From: Gracilibacillus timonensis
GTDB lineage: Bacteria; Bacillota; Bacilli; Bacillales; Amphibacillaceae
NCBI RefSeq assembly: GCF_900086715.1
Contig: NZ_FLKH01000010.1
Span: 434,001-498,000 of the forward strand
Direction of reading: 5' to 3'
DNA length: 64,000 nucleotides
The first letter of the stretch is position 1. Every line of letters begins with the position of its first letter. Shown in pieces: positions 57,023 to 64,000 of the stretch. A program made the position numbers and the translations under genes. A model generated the notes under the pieces. It was not told the origin of the DNA. It worked only from the letters and a program-made list of their open reading frames with translations, and searched no databases.

Positions 57023-57712
57023 CTATCGTATATTTTTTACATTAGGAGGGGCATCTGGTTTCCCCGTACATATATCTTCTGTCACGTGTACTTTCTTCAT
57101 TTTACCATGATCATCAATAAACTTAAATATACCATTATTGAAATCGGTGCCGACTTCCTTATAAAAAATTCCTTCATAAAGGTTATGTTTAGAACGGGTG
57201 AAGCTCAAAAGGTATCTCCCTGTCTCTTCCTCTTCTCGTAAGAAACCTCGCACCCCTTTTTCATATGGTATGTTATCCACTCCCTTTAAAGACCTTTCTA
57301 AGGAGACAATATGCAGATCGATAAACGTCAATTCTTTCAACAATACATTTACAAAAGACCCCTTAGTAATCTCTTCCCAACGCCTTTGCGGGCTTTGTCC
57401 TAATATAATCTGGGTAATGTTATACTGATGGGCTACTTCTTTGATTACTTTTACTGAGGAACGTTTTTCGTTGTCACGGATAATAAACGCATCTACATCT
57501 AACTCATCGCAAAGCTCTTTCCACTTATCAACATACTCTGACTTATCTGGATCAAAGGCATCGTATGGCAGGTTGTCTACCGTTAATACATATAAAGGAC
57601 AATCCATAATTTGTGCTAGTTTGTGACCACGCTTAATCAAACGTTCTCCATTAGGACCATAGTATACACAGACCAATATGCTTTCATCCATACAGCTTTT
57701 TACCTTTTTCAT
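57023..57712 (-). CDS. KdpD-like / universal-stress-domain protein without kinase domain
   Basis: 229 residues. The first 140 resemble the Usp domain inside KdpD sensor kinases (ILVCVYYGPNGERLIKRGHKLAQ, then VIKEVAHQYNITQIILGQSPQRRWEEITKGSFVNVLL). No membrane or kinase domain follows, only about 85 residues of mixed composition. KdpD-like non-kinase proteins are linked to potassium or salt sensing. Its place beside the Mrp sodium antiporter fits ion homeostasis (inference). AGGTGAG places the ATG at 57712. An unusual structured leader precedes it. Confidence 0.7.
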   Translation of the reverse strand: MKKVKSCMDESILVCVYYGPNGERLIKRGHKLAQIMDCPLYVLTVDNLPYDAFDPDKSEYVDKWKELCDELDVDAFIIRDNEKRSSVKVIKEVAHQYNITQIILGQSPQRRWEEITKGSFVNVLLKELTFIDLHIVSLERSLKGVDNIPYEKGVRGFLREEEETGRYLLSFTRSKHNLYEGIFYKEVGTDFNNGIFKFIDDHGKMKKVHVTEDICTGKPDAPPNVKNIR

Positions 57713-57769
57713 ATCCACAACTCACCTTTCTATTCCGATCATTTCACCCACCAATAATGAAACCTCACC

Positions 57770-57850
57770 AAAAAAATTCTACTGTTTATATACAAAAGAC
57801 AGTAACCCCTCATCTTATCTGAGCGATGCCGAGGTATTTTCGACTGTCTA
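57770..57850 (-). promoter_or_regulatory. Riboswitch-like leader with mutually exclusive hairpins
   Basis: On the minus strand AGACAGT (57849-57843) can pair with ACTGTCT (57803-57797), closing about 39 bases that contain an inner CATC/GATG hairpin flanked by GAAAATACCTCGG and AGGGGTT. The same 3' strand can instead form TACTGT (57804-57799) with ACAGTA (57785-57780), followed by GAA and seven T, an intrinsic terminator. Stabilising the first fold would permit read-through. I could not assign a known riboswitch class. Confidence 0.5.
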
Positions 57851-57907
57851 GTAAACCAATTTCATTTATGCTGAAAACTGTATTATTCTAACACGTATTT
57901 TATATTA

Positions 57908-57937
57908 AGTATAGTACCTTTTTGGAAATTGTTGCAA
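57908..57937 (-). promoter_or_regulatory. Promoter of the KdpD-like gene
   Basis: Minus-strand TTGCAA (57937-57932) and TATACT (57913-57908) with an 18-base spacer. The transcript would start near 57901, giving a leader of about 190 bases that includes the structured element. The remaining divergent gap to mrpA (57938-58351) shows no firm mrp promoter; a TATAAT at 58029-58034 lacks a clear -35. Confidence 0.45.
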
Positions 57938-58351
57938 CCCTTTCCCTTCACCGAATTGAAATCGCCTACATTTGATAAAATTCGTTCCATATCGTTGCGT
58001 CATACATGCATTGATATCTTTTTTCTTGTATAATAAACCATGGTAAGCTATTCTCCATATCTACCTTTGTCTGAGCTACGAACAGTTACGATGAGATGAA
58101 AAATGTTGTTGAAAAGTAATGTTGTTTTTCCACTATATAAAAAGGGTTTCCATTCATGTTTCCTTTAAGTGCGTGTTCAAACTTCGCCAGCGGATTATTC
58201 CATTGTCGGACTTCTTGAACATCCTCTTTAGATACACTTAAGCACGTAATCCTTACACTAACTGTGTACCATTCATCCGAAAATTTCAAATTAAAAGATC
58301 GATTTTATTATGCTACCATTTGCAGTTTTTTTGATTGGAGGTTCTCCTATA

Positions 58352-60760
58352 TTGTCTATCTTATTATTGGCGATATTTATTCCTTTTATTACAGCCGTTC
58401 TATTACCTTTTCTCTCGCGTTATGTAAGACGCATTCATACAGGCTGGTTTGCTATTATTGCACCTATTTGCTTGTTTATCTTTTTTATTCTACTCGTTCC
58501 TGATATTGCCAATGGTGCTATACTAGAAGCCACTCTTACATGGATTCCTAGTTATGGGATTAATATAACGGCATATATAGATGGGTTAAGCTTGACCTTT
58601 GCCCTGTTGATATCGGGAGTTGGAGCATTAGTTATTCTGTACTCTATCTATTATTTATCTCCGAAAGAGTCACTAGGGCATTTCTATACGTATCTCATGC
58701 TTTTTATGGGAGCGATGCTTGGTGTCGTTGTATCTGATAATATTCTTGGCCTCTATGTTTTTTGGGAATTAACCAGTATCTCCTCCTTCCTGCTGATTGC
58801 CTTCTGGTATCAACGTAAACGCTCAAGAGATGGAGCAAGGAAGTCACTGCTGATTACCGTGACCGGTGGTATTTCCATGTTAGTAGGGTTCTTAATGCTT
58901 GGTTTTATCGCAGAAACCTGGCGCATTCGTGAAATGATCGATATGGCTCCTATATTGAATGAGCAACCTTTATTTATCCCGGCCATGCTCCTTATTCTCT
59001 TAGGAGCCTTTACCAAATCCGCTCAATTTCCCTTTCATATTTGGCTCCCGGATGCGATGGAAGCACCAACACCTGTCAGTGCCTATCTCCATTCCGCGAC
59101 AATGGTCAAGGCAGGAATTTACTTAGTAGCTCGTTTTACGCCACTATTTGGAGGTGAAGCAATTTGGTTTTGGATGGTTACCTCAGTAGGGCTGTTCACA
59201 CTATTCTGGGGTTCGTTCAATGCCGTTAGACAGACCGATCTCAAGGCATTACTTGCTTATTCAACCATCAGTCAGCTCGGGATGATTATGAGCATGTTTG
59301 GAATCGGCTCAGCTGCTCTCTATTTGGGTTTTGGAACAGAGTCTGTTGTTTATACCAGTGCTTCTTTTGCTGCTCTGTTTCATTTAGTCAACCATTCCAC
59401 CTTCAAAGGAGCCTTGTTTATGATGGTGGGCATTGTGGACCACAGTGTTGGCACACGTGATATTCGTCGATTAGGTGGGCTGATGCCCCTCATGCCCATT
59501 ACCTTTACGATTGCCCTAATCGGAAGCTTATCGATGGCTGGACTGCCACCGTTTAACGGCTTCTTAAGTAAAGAGATGTTTTTCACTGCTGTGTTAGATA
59601 TTCAGGACGCTTCTTTCTTTTCTTTAGACACATGGGGGATTTGGCTGCCGATTATCGCCTGGATCGCTAGTATATTTACGTTTATTTATTCAGCGATTTT
59701 GATTACGAAGACATTCTGTGGGCCATATCGAGAAGAACGATTGGAAAACCCTGCCCACGAACCAAAAATGGGTATGCTTCTTTCGCCACTTCTATTGGTA
59801 AGCCTTGTGATTGCAATCTTCTTCTTCCCTAACGTGCTGGGAGAATATTTATTAACCCCTGCTATGCACGGGCTTTTTCCTAATTTAGCCATTCAGGGAG
59901 AGCCACTAGGGGAGGAAATTTCGGCTTGGCATGGATTTGGAACAGAGCTCTGGATGACAATCGGTGTGATCGTGTTGGGGCTGCTACTATTTTCCACTAA
60001 AAAACATTGGGCTGGTATATACAACTTACTACCCAAACATCTATCCTTGAGTGTGCTGTATGGAAAACTTTTAGAACAGGCGGAAAACACCTCGACTTCG
60101 CTAACCAATTTGTATATGACTCGATATTTACGTGATTATTTGCTATACATTTTCTTATTTTTTGTGTTGGCGATTGGGGGAACGATGATCTATACAGGGG
60201 CTTATAGCTTTACTTTGCCTGCCAACGCCCCTATTTCGACTTTTGAATGGATTGTCTCCTTGGCAATGATGGCCGCTGCTGTGTCGATTTTGTTTGCTAA
60301 ATCACGCTTAACCGCTATCGCTTTAAACAGCACGCTCGGTTTCGGTGTTGTCATCCTGTTCGTTCTGTTTCGCGCACCTGATTTGGCATTGACGCAAACG
60401 GTAGTAGAAACCATCACTACAGTCTTGTTTTTAGTAGCTTACTTCTTTTTGCCCGAATGGGAGAAAGAGAACAATAAACGGCGTACAAACATAGCTCACC
60501 TGATCATTTCTATCGGTGTCGGCGCCGTATTTACTGTGGTTGCCTTAGCCGTTCAAGGAAATGCTTCATTTGCTTCGATATCTACCTACTTCGAGGATGC
60601 TTATGAGCTCGCTGGTGCCAACAATATTGTCAATGCCATCCTAGGAGACTTTCGAGCCTTAGATACGATGCTGGAAATCATTGTATTACTTATCGCAGGC
60701 ATTGGTGTATACGTATTTATTCAATTAAAACAAAAGAAGGAGAGTGAGGATAATGACTAG
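58352..60760 (+). CDS. mrpA: Na+/H+ antiporter subunit A
   Basis: 802 residues, matching the usual Bacillus MrpA length. This large membrane subunit resembles complex I NuoL and has about 20 helices. The conserved Glu lies in YVFWELTSISSFLLI (residue 139), the Lys in LLGAFTKSAQFPFHIWLPDAMEAPTPVSAYLHSATMVKAG, and the C-terminal MbhD/E-like part ends in FRALDTMLEIIVLLIAGIG. The frame opens at 58310, but the family N-terminus and GGAGG point to TTG at 58352. First gene of the operon; overlaps mrpB by eight bases. Confidence 0.95.
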   Translation: MSILLLAIFIPFITAVLLPFLSRYVRRIHTGWFAIIAPICLFIFFILLVPDIANGAILEATLTWIPSYGINITAYIDGLSLTFALLISGVGALVILYSIYYLSPKESLGHFYTYLMLFMGAMLGVVVSDNILGLYVFWELTSISSFLLIAFWYQRKRSRDGARKSLLITVTGGISMLVGFLMLGFIAETWRIREMIDMAPILNEQPLFIPAMLLILLGAFTKSAQFPFHIWLPDAMEAPTPVSAYLHSATMVKAGIYLVARFTPLFGGEAIWFWMVTSVGLFTLFWGSFNAVRQTDLKALLAYSTISQLGMIMSMFGIGSAALYLGFGTESVVYTSASFAALFHLVNHSTFKGALFMMVGIVDHSVGTRDIRRLGGLMPLMPITFTIALIGSLSMAGLPPFNGFLSKEMFFTAVLDIQDASFFSLDTWGIWLPIIAWIASIFTFIYSAILITKTFCGPYREERLENPAHEPKMGMLLSPLLLVSLVIAIFFFPNVLGEYLLTPAMHGLFPNLAIQGEPLGEEISAWHGFGTELWMTIGVIVLGLLLFSTKKHWAGIYNLLPKHLSLSVLYGKLLEQAENTSTSLTNLYMTRYLRDYLLYIFLFFVLAIGGTMIYTGAYSFTLPANAPISTFEWIVSLAMMAAAVSILFAKSRLTAIALNSTLGFGVVILFVLFRAPDLALTQTVVETITTVLFLVAYFFLPEWEKENNKRRTNIAHLIISIGVGAVFTVVALAVQGNASFASISTYFEDAYELAGANNIVNAILGDFRALDTMLEIIVLLIAGIGVYVFIQLKQKKESEDND

Positions 60761-61199
60761 ATACCGCATTAATAATGTTATTTTGCGTACTGTTACCAAG
60801 CTGGTCACCTTTATTATCCTTACCTTGTCAGTTTATTTATTCTTAGCCGGACACCATAATCCTGGTGGAGGATTTGTTGGAGGACTCGTGCTGGCCTCCG
60901 CCTTTGTCCTCATGTTTATTTCATTTGATATCGAAACCATTCGCAAAGCGATCCCCGTTGATTTTAAACTGGTAGCAGCCTTTGGTGCTCTGCTTTCGGT
61001 TGGGACAGGGTTTGGTTCCTTATTATTTGGCAAAAACTTTCTTAGTCAAACCTTTGGTTATTTTCAACTCCCTTTTTTCGGAGAAACGGAACTTTCAACA
61101 GTGATGCTGTTTGAAGCAGGCGTTGCCCTCGTCGTAGTCGGTGTTGTTGTTACGATTATATTAAACATTAGTAAGGATGAACAATCATGGAAACATTAG
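60753..61199 (+). CDS. mrpB: Na+/H+ antiporter subunit B
   Basis: 148-residue membrane subunit with four helices and the motif LFLAGHHNPGGGFVGGLV. AAGGAG is ten bases before the ATG at 60753; a GTG at 60744 is too close. Overlaps mrpA and mrpC. Confidence 0.95.
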   Translation: MTRYRINNVILRTVTKLVTFIILTLSVYLFLAGHHNPGGGFVGGLVLASAFVLMFISFDIETIRKAIPVDFKLVAAFGALLSVGTGFGSLLFGKNFLSQTFGYFQLPFFGETELSTVMLFEAGVALVVVGVVVTIILNISKDEQSWKH

Positions 61200-61525
61200 T
61201 AACCATCCTCGCAGGCGTCTTAGTCACCGTCGCCACCTATTTATTATTATCGAAAAGTTTGATACGGGTTATTATCGGTACTGCTATGCTTACCCATGCA
61301 GCGCACTTACTGATTATTTCTGTATCAGGGTTAAAAAATGGCAGTATTCCTATACTTGGTGAAGGAGAAGGAAGCCCTGTAGATGCTCTGCCGCAAGCAC
61401 TGATTCTAACCTCGATCGTGATTGGCTTTGCCGTCACAGCAGTCGCACTCGTATTAGCTTATCGAACTTATCAAGAGAATGGAACGGACAAACTAGATGA
61501 GTTACGGGGGGACCCTAATGAATAA
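61187..61525 (+). CDS. mrpC: Na+/H+ antiporter subunit C
   Basis: 112-residue NuoK-like subunit with three helices, carrying GTAMLTHAAHLLIISV and DALPQALILTSIVIGFAVTA. Start and stop overlap mrpB and mrpD by 13 and 8 bases. Confidence 0.95.
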   Translation: METLVTILAGVLVTVATYLLLSKSLIRVIIGTAMLTHAAHLLIISVSGLKNGSIPILGEGEGSPVDALPQALILTSIVIGFAVTAVALVLAYRTYQENGTDKLDELRGDPNE

Positions 61526-62999
61526 TTTAATTGCAATGCCAATGATGCTCCCCATCTTGGCAGCGATCATCTTTCTATTTGTACGTCGATATATTCGCCT
61601 GCAACGTGGAATTAGCTTGCTAATCATGGCAGCAAATATCGGCATCAGCCTGTACTTATTACAACAAATTCAAGATCAAGGTATTCTGCGGCTTGATTTT
61701 GGCGGCTGGGAACCTCCCTTTGGTATTTTATTTGTTGCTGATTCCTTTTCTATGATATTGGTGTTAACAGCCAGTATCGTTACAGTGGTCTGTCTTATTT
61801 ATGCCTTTTCTTCAATAGAGCCAGCGTTTGAACGCATGTTTTTCTATTCCTTTATCCAATTACTTACAGCTGGAATTAATGGGTCTTTTTTAACTGGCGA
61901 TTTATTTAATTTATTTGTCTGTTTTGAAATTATGCTGTTAGCCTCCTATGTATTGATAGCCTTTGGTGGTAGAAAAGGACAATTAAGGGAGTCGATGAAA
62001 TATGTGATCATTAACGTGATTTCCTCTTGGATTTTCTTAATAGCGATTGGTTATCTCTATGGAAGCATGGGGACACTCAACTTTGCACATCTATCAGAGC
62101 GTATAGCAGAGCAGGGACAAACACCTATTATTACGGTGATTGCCACAGTATTTCTTACGGTGTTTGCCCTTAAGGCTGGATTATTTCTTTATTTCTGGTT
62201 ACCCGGCTCTTATGCCATCCCGTCTCCTGCTATCGCTGCCTTATTCGGGGCATTGTTAACAAAAGTCGGTATCTACGCCATGTTCCGTACGTTTACATTA
62301 TTATTTTATCATGAGCCAGCGATCACCCATACTATCATCGGCGTATTAGCTGCTCTTACATTGATCGGTGGCAGCGTTGGGGCAATTGCTTATAAGGACA
62401 TCCGCCTTATTGCTTCCTATAACGTGGTCATTGCGGTTGGATTTATTCTCGTCGGTTTATCTATCTCAACTCAAGTGGCAATCGAGGGAGCATTGTACTA
62501 TTTGGTACACGATATGCTGGTCAAGGCTTTATTATTTCTTTTAGCTGGGATGATGATTGCCGTTACCAAAGAAACCAAGATCGATCAAATGAGTGGCTTG
62601 ATCAGAAACTACCCCGTGATGGGCTGGATGTTCTTCATTGTTACTCTGTCTCTTGCCGGAATCCCCCCGTTAAGTGGTTTTATCGGGAAAGTATTAATTG
62701 GCGAAGGGACATTACAAGCAGAATCTTACATTTTACTAGCTCTAGCCTTCCTTTCCAGTATTTTCGTCTTGTATTCACTAATGCGAGTGTTCCTCACCAG
62801 TTTTTGGGGAGAAACCATGATCAGTACCGACGAAGAAATACCCATGAAAAAAGGGTGGCTGATTCCTTGTGCAATCCTGACGGTTGGTACGATTGCCCTT
62901 GGATTAGGCAGTGAGAGTATATCGCTATATATTCAGGATGCCGCAGAAGTGTTAACAGAACCGCAACGGTACATCGACGCTATTTTAACGGACAAGTAA
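61518..62999 (+). CDS. mrpD: Na+/H+ antiporter subunit D
   Basis: 493 residues, the same length as Bacillus MrpD, NuoM/N-like with about 14 helices. The conserved Glu lies in FNLFVCFEIMLLASYVLI, and the Lys residues in FALKAGLFLYFWLPGSYAIPSPAIAALFGALLTKVG. It forms the second proton/sodium channel module with MrpA. The ATG at 61518 lies inside the mrpC end, and GGGGGG precedes it. Confidence 0.95.
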   Translation: MNNLIAMPMMLPILAAIIFLFVRRYIRLQRGISLLIMAANIGISLYLLQQIQDQGILRLDFGGWEPPFGILFVADSFSMILVLTASIVTVVCLIYAFSSIEPAFERMFFYSFIQLLTAGINGSFLTGDLFNLFVCFEIMLLASYVLIAFGGRKGQLRESMKYVIINVISSWIFLIAIGYLYGSMGTLNFAHLSERIAEQGQTPIITVIATVFLTVFALKAGLFLYFWLPGSYAIPSPAIAALFGALLTKVGIYAMFRTFTLLFYHEPAITHTIIGVLAALTLIGGSVGAIAYKDIRLIASYNVVIAVGFILVGLSISTQVAIEGALYYLVHDMLVKALLFLLAGMMIAVTKETKIDQMSGLIRNYPVMGWMFFIVTLSLAGIPPLSGFIGKVLIGEGTLQAESYILLALAFLSSIFVLYSLMRVFLTSFWGETMISTDEEIPMKKGWLIPCAILTVGTIALGLGSESISLYIQDAAEVLTEPQRYIDAILTDK

Positions 63000-63015
63000 A
63001 GGATGTGAATAACCT

Positions 63016-63498
63016 ATGCCTGCTCAATTTCTAATCAATATGTTTATCGCCTTATTATGGACTTTAATTAGCGATGAAGAAGAATTACGTTTTACTACCT
63101 TCGTTGCAGGGTACCTAGTAGGGATTGTGATTGTCTTTTTAATGCATCGCTTTTTTGGCCAACGTTTTTATTTAGCAAAATTCTTTGCTCTTGTGAAGCT
63201 GCTTCTCATTTATAGTCGTGAATTAATACTGTCAACAAAACTGGTAGTTGGTCATATTTTACGCCCGAAAATTAATATCAAACCTGGACTGTTCAAATAC
63301 GAAACAGACTTAAGAGGAGACTGGGAAATAACGGCCTTGGCCCTGCTCCTGATGCTGACACCAGGTTCTGTAGTAGTAGAGGTAACCCATGAGGGGGATG
63401 GTTTTTATATTCATGCCATGGACGTGGAACAATCAAAAGAAATGTTGATTCGCTCGCTAAAAAACTTTGAAAAAGCGATTCTGGAGGTGACAAGATAA
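63016..63498 (+). CDS. mrpE: Na+/H+ antiporter subunit E
   Basis: 160 residues with two or three N-terminal helices (FLINMFIALLWTLI) and a cytoplasmic domain with ITALALLLMLTPGSVVVEV. It ends one base into mrpF. Confidence 0.93.
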   Translation: MPAQFLINMFIALLWTLISDEEELRFTTFVAGYLVGIVIVFLMHRFFGQRFYLAKFFALVKLLLIYSRELILSTKLVVGHILRPKINIKPGLFKYETDLRGDWEITALALLLMLTPGSVVVEVTHEGDGFYIHAMDVEQSKEMLIRSLKNFEKAILEVTR

Positions 63499-63782
63499 TG
63501 ATCGAATGGATGCTTACTGCTGCTCTTACCATCTATGGATTGGCTATTGCTATCAGTACAGTCCGCATTATTATCGGCCCCAGCCTGCCTGATCGGATTG
63601 TGGCCTTGGATATGATTGGTGTGATGCTTGTCTCTTGTATTGCGATTGTGTCCGTTATGTACGGAACAACCGCCTTCCTTGAGGTCATTCTGATATTGGC
63701 TATTCTGGCATTTATTAGTACGATTGCCTTCTCCAAATATATTGAGAGGGGGACGATCATTGACTATCGGAGGAACGATTGA
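63498..63782 (+). CDS. mrpF: Na+/H+ antiporter subunit F
   Basis: 94-residue subunit with three helices and the family motif RIIIGPSLPDRIVALDMIGVMLVSCIAI. GGAGGTG precedes its ATG inside mrpE. Confidence 0.95.
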   Translation: MIEWMLTAALTIYGLAIAISTVRIIIGPSLPDRIVALDMIGVMLVSCIAIVSVMYGTTAFLEVILILAILAFISTIAFSKYIERGTIIDYRRND

Positions 63783-64000
63783 GTTTATTGCTGCCTTTCT
63801 TGTTTTAGCTGGTGCGATCATGGCTCTGATTAGTGCTATTGGGATTATTCGTTTTCCGGACGTTTACACCAGATCCCATGCTGGAACCAAAAGTTCTACT
63901 TTAGCAGTATTACTCACATTGCTTGGAGCATTTATTCATATTGCAGCGGAACAAGGTTTCTATAGTGTGAGACTGTTACTAGGAATCGTCTTTGTTTTCT
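63760..64000 (+). CDS. mrpG: Na+/H+ antiporter subunit G (cut by window end)
   Basis: The first 80 codons are visible. From TTG at 63760 the frame reads LTIGGTIEFIAAFLVLAGAI, then GIIRFPDVYTRSHAGTKSSTLAVLLTLLG and LLGIVFVF, the MrpG signature with the conserved FPDVYTRSHAGTK. It overlaps mrpF by 23 bases, with AGGGGG upstream. The gene runs off the window, completing mrpABCDEFG. Confidence 0.92.
   Translation, partial: MTIGGTIEFIAAFLVLAGAIMALISAIGIIRFPDVYTRSHAGTKSSTLAVLLTLLGAFIHIAAEQGFYSVRLLLGIVFVF

Noticed and set aside
58086-58289. 67-codon minus-strand frame between the KdpD-like gene and mrpA with protein-like composition
   Set aside because: It starts at TTG without a ribosome binding site, matches no family I know, and the region is a divergent promoter gap. 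A homology search would decide.

Overview
The window looks like chromosomal DNA of a low-GC, spore-former-type Firmicute in the Bacillaceae, probably a salt- or alkali-tolerant genus. The signs are AGGAGG-type ribosome binding sites, S-box and THI-box leaders, YitJ/MetE, HelD, YesL/YesM/YesN, and an Mrp (Sha) sodium/proton antiporter operon in Bacillus order. The species cannot be named from sequence alone. I see no rRNA, tRNA or CRISPR.

Layout. 0-5.7 kb: a small lipoprotein, a nitroreductase under a Fur-like box, and the SAM-riboswitch-controlled yitJ-metE methionine unit. 5.9-8.0 kb: a lipoprotein, an Rpn/PD-(D/E)XK-type protein and a small membrane protein. 8.2-13.0 kb: a complete Leloir operon galK-galE-galT-galM. 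13.3-16.6 kb: an adenosylcobalamin-dependent ribonucleotide reductase gene (nrdJ), preceded by paired NrdR boxes and split by a 640-base group I intron carrying a shrunken homing-endonuclease ORF. 16.7-20.2 kb (minus): D-galactonate catabolism (dgoD, keto-deoxy-sugar-acid kinase, phospho-aldolase) under an IclR regulator. 20.3-23.4 kb: ROK regulator, an IS200-type tnpA element, aldo/keto reductase. 23.5-31.7 kb: a YesN/YesM-type two-component pair, a sugar ABC importer without its own ATPase, a repeat-rich gap and a YesL-family protein. 31.7-42.5 kb: a heterodimeric ABC exporter, Sel1-repeat protein, DeoR regulator, a serine-recombinase-like protein that appears catalytically dead, a SulP transporter with a Usp protein, HAD phosphatase and a VOC dioxygenase. 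42.7-50.1 kb (minus): a nine-gene operon joining a TRAP importer, KDG kinase and KDPG aldolase with 3-hexulose-6-phosphate synthase, 6-phospho-3-hexuloisomerase and RpiA, under a LacI regulator with tandem operators. 50.3-58 kb: TPP riboswitch-thiW, DUF2207 protein, PspC, aldo/keto reductase, HelD, and a KdpD/Usp-like protein behind a leader that resembles a riboswitch. 58.3 kb to the end: mrpABCDEF and the start of mrpG.

How the genes fit together. Two separate modules channel sugar acids through 2-keto-3-deoxy-6-phospho acids to pyruvate and glyceraldehyde 3-phosphate. The second also holds the full ribulose-monophosphate formaldehyde-fixing pair plus the isomerase that makes its acceptor, which suggests it handles a substrate that yields formaldehyde, or makes pentose phosphate in reverse. 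This is the most unusual metabolic arrangement in the window. The most striking non-coding features are the group I intron (P1, P10, P4, P7 and P9 can be paired by eye), a 21-base-period repeat present at two distant loci, and the mutually exclusive hairpins upstream of the KdpD-like gene next to mrp.
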